A DNA stretch of 64,000 nucleotides from Pseudomonas khavaziana (GTDB lineage: Bacteria > Pseudomonadota > Gammaproteobacteria > Pseudomonadales > Pseudomonadaceae). The notes under the pieces were generated by a model. That model did not search any database. It was given only the letters and a program-made list of their open reading frames with translations, and was not told the DNA's origin. Position 1 is the first letter of the stretch. Every line of letters starts with the position of its first letter. Shown here one piece after another: positions 8,761 through 17,357 of the stretch. Both the position numbers and the translations under genes were made by a program. The stretch spans positions 62,001-126,000 of the forward strand of contig NZ_JAHSTT010000008.1 in the NCBI RefSeq assembly GCF_019145205.1, in the 5' to 3' direction.

Positions 8761-10947
8761 TCAGTCTTTGAACATGGCCTTGGCCAACGCGTAGGCGACC
8801 TGTTCGGCAGAGTAGGGCTTGGCGAGGAATTCGAAACCTTCGTAGCCGCTGTCGGCCAGTTCTTCGCTGTAGCCCGAGGTAAGCACCACCGGCAGGCCGG
8901 CACGGCGTTCGCGCAGTAACCTGGCCATCGCCACGCCGGTCATCCCGGGCATCACCACATCCGAAAAAACCGCATCGAACGCGCTGGCGTCCGGGCCTGC
9001 GAGGGCCAGTGCCTGGCGAGCGTCGGTGGCCCAAGTGGTCTGGTAGCCCAGATCCTTGAGGATCTGGCTGGCAAAGCGTCCCACTTCCAGGTTGTCTTCC
9101 ACGAGCAGCACATGGCGCTGGATGTTGTTCGGCAGTGGCACGAACTGCTCGGGCGTGGGCGATGGCGGTGCGTCCTGGCTATCCACCTGTGGCAGGTACA
9201 GGGTAATCACCGTGCCTTGGCCGAGGGCGCTGGACACATCGATATTGCCGCCCGATTGTTTGGCAAAGCCAAACACCTGGGACAGGCCCAGGCCGGTCCC
9301 TTTGCCCACCGCCTTGGTGGTAAAGAACGGCTCGAAAATGCGTTCGAAGGTGTCACTGGCAATACCGGTGCCGGTGTCCGCCAGGGAAATCGTCAAGTAG
9401 GGCAGGTGCGACCCGGCATCCCCGCGGATGCTTGGCAGGGGCTGGTGCCCGGCGACTTTCAACGTCAGCGTGCCCTGGCCGTCCATGGCATCGCGAGCGT
9501 TGAGGGCGATATTGATCAGTGCGGTCTCGAGCTGGCTCGGGTCAATGCGCGCGTAGCAAGGATATTCCGGTACTTGCACCTGCACATGAATACGCGCTCC
9601 GGTAACGCTCTCTAGCATTTCACCGATGTTGCGCACCCGTTGGACGACATCGAACACCTGCGGGTTCAACGGCTGGCGACGGGCAAAGGCGAGCAATTGG
9701 CTGGTCAGTTTGCTGGCCCGTTCCACTGTGTCGGAGACTGCACTCATGTAGCGCTGGCGACGCTCTTCCGCCAATCCCGGTCGGCGCAGAAAGTCCACCG
9801 AAGAGCGAATAATGGTCAGCAGATTGTTGAAGTCATGGGCCACGCCGCCGGTGAGCTGGCCGATGGCTTCGAGCTTTTGTGACTGGCGCAGCGCAGCCTC
9901 GGTCTGGGCCAAAGCGAGGGTACGTTCTTCTACCCGCTGCTCCAGGCTGGCGTTGAGTTCGGTGTACGCCGCCAGCCCCTCGCGTACGGCGGCATCGGCG
10001 CGCACGCGCTCAATGTGCGCCCAGGAGCGCTCCGTGACTTCGCCCAACAACGCCAGGTCGTAGGAAGACCAGTAGCGGGGTTGCTTGTCATGTATCGCCA
10101 TCAACGCGGTGAGGCGCCCATCCTTGATCAACGGCATGCAGAGGGTGGCGGTGACGCCCAGGGCCTGGAAGGTCGCCGCCTCATCGGCTGGCAGTTCGGT
10201 CAGGTTATTGCAGATCACCAGAGGTTGGCCGGCGCGCAGGCAGGTCACGGCGCATGTGCCGAACGCTGCCAGGCGGTAATGGCCGATGATGCTCGGCGAG
10301 CCATCGGCTGCCCAGTCACCGCGGATGGTGAAGCCGTCTTCATCGGCATCCATATCTGCGTAAGCGCAAATAGACACCTGCAGATGTTGCGCCAGCAACT
10401 GGGTGGTGGCGGTCATGATTGTTTCGGCGTCGGTGGCGTTGGCTACAGTGCTGCCGATGGCATCCAACACTTTCAGGCGCCGGGCGAGAAACACAGTGGC
10501 GGTGGTCTCGGTCACCGTGTCGAGCATGCCGACCACCTTGCCCAGGGAGTCGCGGATGGGGCTGTAGCAGAAGGTGAAGTAGGCTTGTTCCGGTGCGTCA
10601 TTGCGCTGGATCAGCAGCGGGAAGTTTTCGATGTAGGTGGCATGCCCATCGAATGCAGCGCTGGCGATGGGGCTGATATCGCTCCACACCTCATGCCACA
10701 CCTCGTTGAACGGGCGGCCCAACGCCTCAGGCTTGTTGCCCAGGATCGGCGCGAACGCATCGTTATAAAGCGTAATCAACTCAGGCCCCCAAACGATGGC
10801 CTGGGGGAACCGGGAGGCGAAGCACAGCGCAGCGGTGGTCTTCAATACGTCGGGCCACAACTCCGGCGGCCCCAGGGGCGTACTGGCCCAATCATGCTGG
10901 CGGACCCGCTCGGCCATATCACTGCCGTCTTGCAGCCAGTTCATCAT
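8761..10947 (-). CDS. Soluble hybrid histidine kinase (PAS-GAF-HisKA-HATPase-REC)
   Basis: A 728-residue cytoplasmic two-component sensor. Order: a PAS-like N-terminus (about 20-150), a GAF-like domain (about 165-310), a short coiled coil (about 320-360), the HisKA H-box GGVAHDFNNLLTIIRSS, ATPase N/G boxes (NIALNARDAMDG, DTGTGI, GLGLSQVFGF), and a C-terminal receiver with FSDVVMPGM as the phospho-acceptor Asp. No membrane segment is present, so it probably reads an internal signal. No separate response regulator lies beside it, so output must pass through the attached receiver to a phosphotransfer or regulator protein elsewhere. The start is the first of two adjacent ATGs. Confidence 0.88.
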   Translation of the reverse strand: MMNWLQDGSDMAERVRQHDWASTPLGPPELWPDVLKTTAALCFASRFPQAIVWGPELITLYNDAFAPILGNKPEALGRPFNEVWHEVWSDISPIASAAFDGHATYIENFPLLIQRNDAPEQAYFTFCYSPIRDSLGKVVGMLDTVTETTATVFLARRLKVLDAIGSTVANATDAETIMTATTQLLAQHLQVSICAYADMDADEDGFTIRGDWAADGSPSIIGHYRLAAFGTCAVTCLRAGQPLVICNNLTELPADEAATFQALGVTATLCMPLIKDGRLTALMAIHDKQPRYWSSYDLALLGEVTERSWAHIERVRADAAVREGLAAYTELNASLEQRVEERTLALAQTEAALRQSQKLEAIGQLTGGVAHDFNNLLTIIRSSVDFLRRPGLAEERRQRYMSAVSDTVERASKLTSQLLAFARRQPLNPQVFDVVQRVRNIGEMLESVTGARIHVQVQVPEYPCYARIDPSQLETALINIALNARDAMDGQGTLTLKVAGHQPLPSIRGDAGSHLPYLTISLADTGTGIASDTFERIFEPFFTTKAVGKGTGLGLSQVFGFAKQSGGNIDVSSALGQGTVITLYLPQVDSQDAPPSPTPEQFVPLPNNIQRHVLLVEDNLEVGRFASQILKDLGYQTTWATDARQALALAGPDASAFDAVFSDVVMPGMTGVAMARLLRERRAGLPVVLTSGYSEELADSGYEGFEFLAKPYSAEQVAYALAKAMFKD

Positions 10948-11066
10948 GGGGTCAACACCTTATTTGCCACAGTTCGACTATCGCCTGAAATATCAGCTCG
11001 CCAAGCAACAGACCTGCATGACCGCAACCAGTTCAGCGCAGTTACTCAGGTGATGGCAATTTGATC

Positions 11067-11086
11067 ATCTATCCATAGGGATAGAT
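11067..11086. other. Perfect 8-bp dyad upstream of the kinase
   Basis: ATCTATCC, ATAG, GGATAGAT form a perfect inverted repeat in the 173-base gap between the CAP-domain gene and the kinase gene, 120 bases upstream of the kinase start and 34 bases past the CAP-gene stop. It could be an operator for the kinase gene or a weak end-of-transcript hairpin; there is no clear T-run after it. Confidence 0.4.
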
Positions 11087-11120
11087 AACAATTAATGCTA
11101 TGTGGTCGGTCGCGCAAGGC

Positions 11121-11972
11121 TTATTGGGCGGCGAATACTCCGGTCCAGTAGATGCCCGCATCGCTCTTGGGATCCATCGCATAGGCGGCACCCAACTCGC
11201 GAAATTGCGGGTTCATCAGGTTGGCGCAATGGCCAGGGCTGGCGAGCCAACCGTCGACGACCTTGCGTGGGGTATCGAGGCCGGCGGCGATGTTCTCGCC
11301 GATGTTCTTCGCAATATACCCGGCCAGTTCGGCGCGGTCGCCAGGGGTACGGCCGTCGTGGTCCAGGTGGTCGAAGAAATTGCCGTTGGCCATGTTGCGC
11401 GTGTGGCTGTTGGCAGCGCCGGCCAGTGCATCGTTCCACGACAGCGGGGTGGTGGCGGTGAATGCCTGGGTGCCGCAAGTGCGCGGTTCTGCGCGCGCGG
11501 CGTTGACCAGATTGAGCAGTTGCCTGCCTTCGGTCTGCCAGTCGCCCAGGCCACTGGTCACCAGCGGGCGGGCCAATACGATGCGCCAGTCCTGGCCGCT
11601 GTTACTCACGCCGATGTCGACAAATTGCGGGTCCAGCACCACCCGGCAGAAGCTTTCGCGTACCGCTTTCATGGCGGCGTCGGCGTCCTTGGGCCCGGAC
11701 AGGCTGATGGCCTGCACGTTGACCATCGGGTACGCGGCCCGCGCCAGGGACTGCTGCAAGTCGCCGACGTTGGAGGCCGGCAGCACCAGGCGTGTGTCGC
11801 TGGTCAGTGGCGGCAACTCCTGGGAGCCTTGGTCACCGCAGCGTTGCAGCTGGCTGCGGTATTGATTGATCTGTTGTATCAACTGACTTTCTTCATTCGC
11901 CATCGCGCTGGCGCAGAACACCGTACTGGCGACCAGCGTCGTAAGACCCATCATCAATGACAGAACGCGCAT
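11121..11972 (-). CDS. Secreted CAP (SCP/PR1-like) domain protein
   Basis: About 283 residues. The start is placed at 11972 because MRVLSLMMGLTTLVASTVFCASAMA then reads as a Sec signal peptide cleaved after A-M-A; a longer in-frame version from 12101 would bury it and run into the neighbouring transporter gene. The C-terminal half has the CAP signatures: LLNLVNAARAEPRTCG, WNDALAGAANSHTRNM and GENIAAG, followed by a late W-x-x-S-x-G-H-C-x-N segment. Function of bacterial CAP proteins is largely unproven; an extracytoplasmic role is inferred. It reads in the same direction as the MHS transporter but with a gap of 82 bases. Confidence 0.82.
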   Translation of the reverse strand: MRVLSLMMGLTTLVASTVFCASAMANEESQLIQQINQYRSQLQRCGDQGSQELPPLTSDTRLVLPASNVGDLQQSLARAAYPMVNVQAISLSGPKDADAAMKAVRESFCRVVLDPQFVDIGVSNSGQDWRIVLARPLVTSGLGDWQTEGRQLLNLVNAARAEPRTCGTQAFTATTPLSWNDALAGAANSHTRNMANGNFFDHLDHDGRTPGDRAELAGYIAKNIGENIAAGLDTPRKVVDGWLASPGHCANLMNPQFRELGAAYAMDPKSDAGIYWTGVFAAQ

Positions 11973-12054
11973 GGACGTTACCCTTGAGCTTGAAAGTGCC
12001 CATGATGCGCGATCCAGGTGCATCCATGCACCCGTTGGTCCGAACTTTTTTTCT

Positions 12055-13380
12055 TCAGTTCTTGAATGTCGAGTGTTTTGCGCCCTGATCGCACAGGGCA
12101 AACACCACCACCAACAGCGCAGAAATCGCGAGGATGATCACCACCCCATCGGTGGAATGGGTGGCCGAGGCCGCCACCATCGACAGCGCGCCCAGCGGTG
12201 CCAGGCCACCGGCAATGGCCGTGCCGATTTCACGCCCGGTGCCGAAGCCCGATGAGCGCGTCTGGGTCGGGAACTGCCGGCTCAGGAACGAGCCCTGGGG
12301 AGCGAACATCATTGGCGCGAGGATGCCGGTGCCTACGCCGATGGCAAGGTAGATCATCAGGCTTTCGCCACTGTTGAGCAGCGCCAGGAACGGGTAGGCG
12401 AACAGCAACGAGCACAGGCCACCGAGCATCAGCACGGTCTTGCTGCTCCATTTGTCGCACAGCCAACCGAAGCAAGGCACCGCAACGATGGCAACCAGGC
12501 TGGCGATGGTCACCGACAGCGAGGTGACATGCACGTCCACGCCTTTGAATTGAGTCAGGTACGCCAGGGAGAAGGTTTTGAAAATGTAGCTCAGGGCGTT
12601 GTAGCCAATGGCAACAAAGAACACCACCGCCAGGCCCTTGAGATCGTTCTTGAACAACGCTTTGAGCGGTGACGGCTTGGCCTTGGCGGCTTCCTTGCTC
12701 AGTTCCTGGAACTGCGGGGTTTCCGGAATGCTGTTACGCACCCACAGGCCCACGCCCACCAGCACGATGCTGCAGATAAACGGAATGCGCCAGCCGCCGG
12801 CCAGCAGGAACTCGTTGCCGTTGATGGTCAGCAGGTAAATGGTCAGCGAGGACAACAACAGGCCCAGGTTCAGGCCCAGTGCCGGCCAGGCACCCTGGCT
12901 GCCGCGCTTGCCCTGGGCTGCGTGTTCGTAGGACGTCACTGCGGCGCCTGACAACTCGGCACCGGCGCCCAGGCCCTGGATGATGCGGATGAACACCAGC
13001 AGGATCGGGGCCCAGATGCCGATGGAGGCGTAGCTGGGAATCAGCCCGATCAGCGTGGTGCACACGCCCATCAGGCAAAAGGTCAGCACCAGCACCTGCT
13101 TGCGCCCGAATTTGTCGCCGAGGTAGCCAAACAGGATGCCGCCGAACGGGCGGGCGATAAAGCCGATGGCGAAGGTGGAAAAGGCCATCAGCGTAGCCGT
13201 CTTCGGGTCGCTGTTATCGAAGAAGATCTTCGAGAACACAATGGCCGCCATGGTTGCGTACAAGTAAAAGTCGTACCACTCCAGCATCGAGCCAAAAATG
13301 GTGGCGGCCGCGACTTTGCGCAGGCGCTTGCGGGTTTGCACAGGCGTTTCGGTGCCGGGGATGGAGGCGGTTGCCGTCAT
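12055..13380 (-). CDS. MHS-family MFS transporter
   Basis: A 441-residue inner-membrane symporter of the metabolite:H+ symporter group (relatives: ShiA, KgtP, ProP). It has the N-terminal block SMLEWYDFYLY and the loop motif GYLGDKFGRKQ, typical of that group, and about twelve hydrophobic segments. It starts 57 bases downstream of lhgO on the same strand. Inference: it imports a dicarboxylate such as 2-hydroxyglutarate or 2-oxoglutarate to feed LhgO. Sequence alone does not fix the substrate; shikimate-like substrates remain possible. Confidence 0.85.
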   Translation of the reverse strand: MTATASIPGTETPVQTRKRLRKVAAATIFGSMLEWYDFYLYATMAAIVFSKIFFDNSDPKTATLMAFSTFAIGFIARPFGGILFGYLGDKFGRKQVLVLTFCLMGVCTTLIGLIPSYASIGIWAPILLVFIRIIQGLGAGAELSGAAVTSYEHAAQGKRGSQGAWPALGLNLGLLLSSLTIYLLTINGNEFLLAGGWRIPFICSIVLVGVGLWVRNSIPETPQFQELSKEAAKAKPSPLKALFKNDLKGLAVVFFVAIGYNALSYIFKTFSLAYLTQFKGVDVHVTSLSVTIASLVAIVAVPCFGWLCDKWSSKTVLMLGGLCSLLFAYPFLALLNSGESLMIYLAIGVGTGILAPMMFAPQGSFLSRQFPTQTRSSGFGTGREIGTAIAGGLAPLGALSMVAASATHSTDGVVIILAISALLVVVFALCDQGAKHSTFKN

Positions 13381-13437
13381 GCTGGACTTCCTTCTGGGTC
13401 TTTGTAGTTATTGTTGGGTGAACGGGCAGAGCGGGTA

Positions 13438-14631
13438 TTACTCGGGGTGGAACAGGCGGTCGGCGATCATCGCGCCGATGGGCATGGCTGACGTGGCGGC
13501 CGGCGAGGGCGCGTTGCACACGTGGAGCATTCGCGAGGTCTGTGCGAACAGGAAATCGTGCACCAGGCTGCCATCGCGCATGACCGCCTGGGCGCGGATA
13601 CCGGCCTCGTAGGGCAGCAGGTCGTCGAGGGTCAGGGACGGGCAGTATTTGCGGCACTGCTCCAGATAGCCGGACTTGAACAGCGAGTTCTTCATCTCGA
13701 TGGTGCCGGAGCCGAGGTTTTGCCAAAGGGTTTTCCAGAAACCCGGAAAACTGGCGTACTGCGCCACGTCGCGCCAGTTCACCGAGAACTTGCGGTAGTT
13801 CTCGCGCCCCAGCCCGAGTACGGCATTCGGGCCGACGGTGACGCTGCCGTCGATCATGCGGGTCAGGTGGACGCCGAGGAACGGCAACTCCGGGTCGGGA
13901 ATCGGGTAGATCAGGTGGTTGACGATGTTGTTCTTCGATGCCGGCAGGCGGAAATACTCGCCGCGGAACGGGATGATCTGATGGTCGATGCTGATCCCGG
14001 CCAGGCGGGCCAGACGGTCCGATTGCAAGCCGGCGCACACCACCAGGTGGCGGGCTTGCCAGGTTTCGCCGTGGGTACTGACAGTGACTTTATCGGTGTC
14101 TTCGTCAATGGCGGTCACTGTGCGCTCCAGGCAGATCTGCCCGCCGCCGCGACGGATCACCTGGGCCATGGTCTCGCACACCTGGCGGTAGTCGACGATA
14201 CCGGTGGCGTCGAGAAACAACCCGCCAAGGCCGACAATGTTCGGTTCACGCTGGCGCAATTGCTCGGCATCCAGGCGCTCGACCTGCATGCCGTTGAGCT
14301 GGGCGCGGGCGTGCAATGCTTCCATCCGTTGCATTTCCAGCGGGCTGGACGCCACCAGCAGCTTGCCGCACACCTCGAACTTGATCCCGTGATCACGGCA
14401 GAACTGCTTGGTGGCTTCGGCGCCGCGCTTGCACAGTTCGGCCTTGAGGCTACCGGGGGCGTAGTAGATGCCGGCATGAATCACGCCGCTGTTGTGCCCG
14501 GTCTGGTGCTTGGCCAGCACCGGCTCTTTTTCCAGGATCACCAACGACGCGCCTGGCTGGCGTTTGAGCAATTCCATGGCGGTGGCCAGGCCAACGATGC
14601 CGCCGCCGATGATGCAAAAATCGTGAATCAT
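13438..14631 (-). CDS. lhgO: L-2-hydroxyglutarate oxidase/dehydrogenase
   Basis: A 397-residue FAD protein that oxidises L-2-hydroxyglutarate to 2-oxoglutarate and passes electrons to the respiratory chain. The N-terminus holds the dinucleotide fold CIIGGGIVGLATAMELL, followed by HQTGHNSGVIHAGIYY, a hallmark of the LhgO family. ATG 14631 is preferred because the FAD fold then starts at residue 5; an in-frame ATG eight codons earlier is less likely. It is followed by the MHS transporter and preceded on the same strand by the GntR gene. A GntR/FCD-type operator lies 43 bases upstream of the start. Confidence 0.92.
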   Translation of the reverse strand: MIHDFCIIGGGIVGLATAMELLKRQPGASLVILEKEPVLAKHQTGHNSGVIHAGIYYAPGSLKAELCKRGAEATKQFCRDHGIKFEVCGKLLVASSPLEMQRMEALHARAQLNGMQVERLDAEQLRQREPNIVGLGGLFLDATGIVDYRQVCETMAQVIRRGGGQICLERTVTAIDEDTDKVTVSTHGETWQARHLVVCAGLQSDRLARLAGISIDHQIIPFRGEYFRLPASKNNIVNHLIYPIPDPELPFLGVHLTRMIDGSVTVGPNAVLGLGRENYRKFSVNWRDVAQYASFPGFWKTLWQNLGSGTIEMKNSLFKSGYLEQCRKYCPSLTLDDLLPYEAGIRAQAVMRDGSLVHDFLFAQTSRMLHVCNAPSPAATSAMPIGAMIADRLFHPE

Positions 14632-14673
14632 TGCAGGGGTTCCAAAGTCATACATTTCAGTCTGCTTATCAGG

Positions 14674-14684
14674 TTGTCAGACTA
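14674..14684. promoter_or_regulatory. GntR/FCD operator-like site upstream of lhgO
   Basis: TTGTCAGACTA fits the FadR-subfamily consensus T-N-G-T-N3-A-C-N-A. A 15-base block around it (ATCAGGTTGTCAGAC, 14668-14682) is identical to one in front of the neighbouring regulator gene at 15464-15478. Repressor binding here would control lhgO and the transporter. Confidence 0.65.
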
Positions 14685-14737
14685 ATGTTTTTGTTAAAAA
14701 AATGGCGTGTCCCTGGACACGCTATAAACAGAGTGGA

Positions 14738-15448
14738 TCAATTCGTGGTCGGCAATTCCAGTTGCAGGCGGCGTGCTGCTGCACGCAAATGCGCCTCGGC
14801 GCTGGCGGCGGCGCGTTGAGGGTTGCCGTCGGCAATGGCCTGGTAGAGCTGCTGGTGTTCCTGGGTCGCATCGGCGGAGCCGGTAGCGAAGCGCGACGCG
14901 GAGTTTTCCCACGCAGTCTTGCGGGCACTGGCCAACTGGCTCCTGAGGAAATCATGAAAGGCCACGAAGTAGTCATTCTTGCTGGCGTCGGCGATGGCGC
15001 GGTGGAATTCCACATCGGCAAGGGCCGCGGCCTCGAAATCGTCGCGGTTGTCCTGCATGGCCTGCAAGGCGCTTTTCATACGTTGCAGGTCGGCAGCGTC
15101 ACGTCGCTGGGCCGCAATCGAGGCGGCCTGGGTTTCGATCCACAGGCGCACTTCGAACATCTGCGCCAGGTCCGGTCGACGCCCGTTCGGCTGCGGGAAA
15201 CGGAACACCGTGCCGGCAGGCGTCTGCGAAATAAATGATCCCAGGCCGCGGCGGGCGGTGAGCACACCGTCGGCCTTGAGCTGGGCAATGGCTTCGCGCA
15301 CTACGGAGCGGCTGACGTTGAGCTGTTCAGCCAGTTGCTGTTCGGTAGGCAGGCGCGACTCCGGGGCCAATTGGCCGGATTCGATTTCTGCGCGAATCGC
15401 GCTGACAACCCGTACGACGAGCGAATCGGGGCGCTGGAGCTCAAGCAT
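14738..15448 (-). CDS. GntR-family (FCD) transcriptional regulator
   Basis: 236 residues: an N-terminal winged helix (SRLPTEQQLAEQLNVSRS, VVREAIAQLKADGVL) and a C-terminal all-helical FCD ligand domain containing the usual Asp/His metal-ligand residues (for example DVEFHRAIADAS). It lies directly upstream of lhgO in the same direction, with operator-like sites before both genes. Inference: a repressor of the lhgO-transporter operon and of itself, relieved by a small organic acid such as 2-hydroxyglutarate. Confidence 0.85.
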   Translation of the reverse strand: MLELQRPDSLVVRVVSAIRAEIESGQLAPESRLPTEQQLAEQLNVSRSVVREAIAQLKADGVLTARRGLGSFISQTPAGTVFRFPQPNGRRPDLAQMFEVRLWIETQAASIAAQRRDAADLQRMKSALQAMQDNRDDFEAAALADVEFHRAIADASKNDYFVAFHDFLRSQLASARKTAWENSASRFATGSADATQEHQQLYQAIADGNPQRAAASAEAHLRAAARRLQLELPTTN

Positions 15449-15469
15449 GATGAAACCTTGGTGATCAGG

Positions 15470-15480
15470 TTGTCAGACAA
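15470..15480. promoter_or_regulatory. GntR/FCD operator-like site before the regulator gene
   Basis: TTGTCAGACAA is a perfect dyad (TTGTC-A-GACAA) matching T-N-G-T-N3-A-C-N-A. It lies in the 38-base gap between the regulator start and the end of the next MFS gene, consistent with autoregulation. It shares an identical 15-mer with the site before lhgO. Confidence 0.65.
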
Positions 15481-15486
15481 TAGTCG

Positions 15487-16719
15487 CTACGATTTTAACT
15501 TGTCAATATTTGTCTGCTCCGAGCCCGCTCGCTTGCGCGCGCTATTCCAGGCAATTACACCGGCCAGCAGGATCAAACCCGCTGCTGCGGCGAAGGTGTT
15601 GTGCAAGCCGGCGGCCACGCTCAGTGGCGTTGCATAGGTAACATCCGGACTGCTGCGGGCGAATACCGCGCCCAGGGCCGATGCGCCGAAAATCAGGCCC
15701 AGGTTGCGCGACAGATTCAACAGACCGGCAACGGTGCCCCGGCGTGTGGACGGCACATCGCGCATGACCGCAGTATTGTTGGCCGCCTGGAAAAGGCTGT
15801 AGCCCGTCGTCAATACCATCAGTGCCGCGATGTAGGTGGCAAGTCCCGAGACTTGCGACAGCCACAGGGCAGCGCACAGCATCGTGCCTATGCCCACCAG
15901 GGTCAGGCGCCAAGTACCGAGGCGGTCGGTCAGGTAGCCCGCCGGTATGCCGGTAATGGCCGCGACCGCCGGGCCAACCGCCATCGCCAGGCCCATCCAG
16001 GCGGGGTCCAGGCCCAAGCCACGGGACAAGTAGAACGGGCCCACCACAAACGTGGCCATGATCACCGCCGACACCAGGGCGCTCATTGCCAGGCCGGCGC
16101 GCAACTCTGCATCGCGCAAGGGCGCCCAGAATGTATCCGGGACTGGCGCGTCACGGCGGCAAGCATCCACCGGCAAATAGCGATAGGCGAGGACGGCGGC
16201 CAACCCGGCCAATGGCATACCGATCAGGAACAACGCCCGCCACCCCCACAGACTGAGTAACAGCCCCCCGAGGCTGGGCCCCATGGCTGTGCCAAGCGCT
16301 GACATCGTGCCGAGCAGCCCCATGACCCGGCCAGTGTTTTGCTTGCTGACTGTGTCACCAACCATGCCCAGGGTCATCGCTATCATGATTGCCGCGCCCA
16401 GCCCCTGTAGCGCCCGTGCGCCAACCAGCCAGGGCAAGGAGGGCGAGACGGCACAGCCTGCGGATGCCAGGGCAAACAGCAACAACCCGGCCAGCAACAG
16501 GCGTCGACGACCCAGGTAGTCGCCCAGGCGCCCGGCGCTGACGATCACTGCAGTAATGGCCAACAGGTATGCAAGCACCACCCATTGCACCGCGTGAAAC
16601 GAGGCCGCAAATGCGTGCGCGAGGCTTGGCAGGCCGACATTGGCGATGCTGGTGCCCAGCGCGGCCAACAACATGGATAACGACAAGGCGACAAGGCCGC
16701 CGCGTGAGGACGTCTGCAT
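15487..16719 (-). CDS. MFS exporter, drug-type (DHA2-like)
   Basis: A 410-residue inner-membrane protein with about twelve hydrophobic segments. The loop GRLGDYLGRRRLL and the helix-5 motif GTAMGPSLGGLLL are typical of proton-coupled multidrug exporters. It is separated from the GntR gene by 38 bases and may lie upstream of it on one transcript, but the GntR gene has its own operator-like site. The LysR gene at 17358 is on the opposite strand beyond a long non-coding stretch. The substrate cannot be read from sequence. Confidence 0.8.
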   Translation of the reverse strand: MQTSSRGGLVALSLSMLLAALGTSIANVGLPSLAHAFAASFHAVQWVVLAYLLAITAVIVSAGRLGDYLGRRRLLLAGLLLFALASAGCAVSPSLPWLVGARALQGLGAAIMIAMTLGMVGDTVSKQNTGRVMGLLGTMSALGTAMGPSLGGLLLSLWGWRALFLIGMPLAGLAAVLAYRYLPVDACRRDAPVPDTFWAPLRDAELRAGLAMSALVSAVIMATFVVGPFYLSRGLGLDPAWMGLAMAVGPAVAAITGIPAGYLTDRLGTWRLTLVGIGTMLCAALWLSQVSGLATYIAALMVLTTGYSLFQAANNTAVMRDVPSTRRGTVAGLLNLSRNLGLIFGASALGAVFARSSPDVTYATPLSVAAGLHNTFAAAAGLILLAGVIAWNSARKRAGSEQTNIDKLKS

Positions 16720-16920
16720 GAGCGTTTCCTTGAGTGAATGCGACTGTCACAAATCTACGGCGTCACCTAAGATGGCGGAAGACGCATGGGTTGCAGGTTA
16801 TAGCTGCACAGAACGCCTCATCGGGGCATGGGTATCTACACAACTGTGTAGTAGCAGACGGTAACCACGATCCGCAGCGAGCCGCTCTTGATCTGCTTTT
16901 GATCTTGATCTTAGGCGCCC

Positions 16921-17200
16921 CGTTAAACCACGCTGGCCGGAATTCGACAGGGATTTGGGGGGTAAACCGGCAGGGATGCCGGTTTAGCCGCCCCGCGCCA
17001 TGGATGGCGCGTGGCGGCGGCCCCCCAAATCAATGTCGGATTACGGGCACACCGAGCCTAGGCGAGGTGCCGAGTGGTGGGGCAAGAGCGTTTTGGTCAC
17101 TTTTGCCTGGGCCGGCATTCCGGCTTTTCAAAAGTGACCCGCTGTAAAAGCGGAACCATAAGCGGCAGTTGCCCAAATAACGGATATGCACTCGGTCTGA
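16921..17200. repeat. Dispersed Pseudomonas intergenic repeat (two stem-loops)
   Basis: The block contains TAAACCGGCA/TGCCGGTTTA and GGTCACTTTTG/CAAAAGTGACC stems followed by a 'GACCCGCTGTAAAAGCGGAA...' tail. From memory, closely similar blocks recur between genes in P. fluorescens-group genomes; I cannot check copy number here. No transposase or coding capacity is attached. Confidence 0.5.
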
Positions 17201-17230
17201 TCCAACATCCTGGTCGGCCCTAAGGCCGCC

Positions 17231-17304
17231 ATCGGGAGCAAGCCCCCTCCCACAGGGGATCTGCGCTTAAGTGACTGGCATTAGGGCAAGCCCCTCCCAC
17301 ATTT
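17231..17304. repeat. Pair of REP half units
   Basis: ATCGGGAGCAAGCCCCCTCCCACA at the left and GGGCAAGCCCCTCCCACATTT at the right lie in the same orientation, unlike the inverted pairs of full REPINs. They sit 54 bases upstream of the LysR gene. Confidence 0.6.
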
Positions 17305-17357
17305 AGAGCGTCGCGGGGCGAGCGTCTTCGGCAATACCCATACTCATCGGAGCCTGC

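Larger units (their letters stand above)
16720..17357. other. 638-base intergenic region rich in hairpins
   Basis: No convincing gene is seen. The stretch lies between the divergent MFS exporter and LysR genes. It holds a perfect 10-bp stem (16963-16972 with 16977-16986, loop GGGA), a second 11-bp stem (17095-17105 with 17129-17139, GGTCACTTTTG/CAAAAGTGACC), and two REP half units near 17231-17304. A possible open frame on the + strand (16734-17147) is low-complexity, crosses both stems and lacks homology that I recognise. Confidence 0.6.

Noticed and set aside
16734..17147. 137-residue frame in the hairpin-rich gap
   Set aside because: It spans both repeat stems, has no ribosome site or recognised domain; probably chance.
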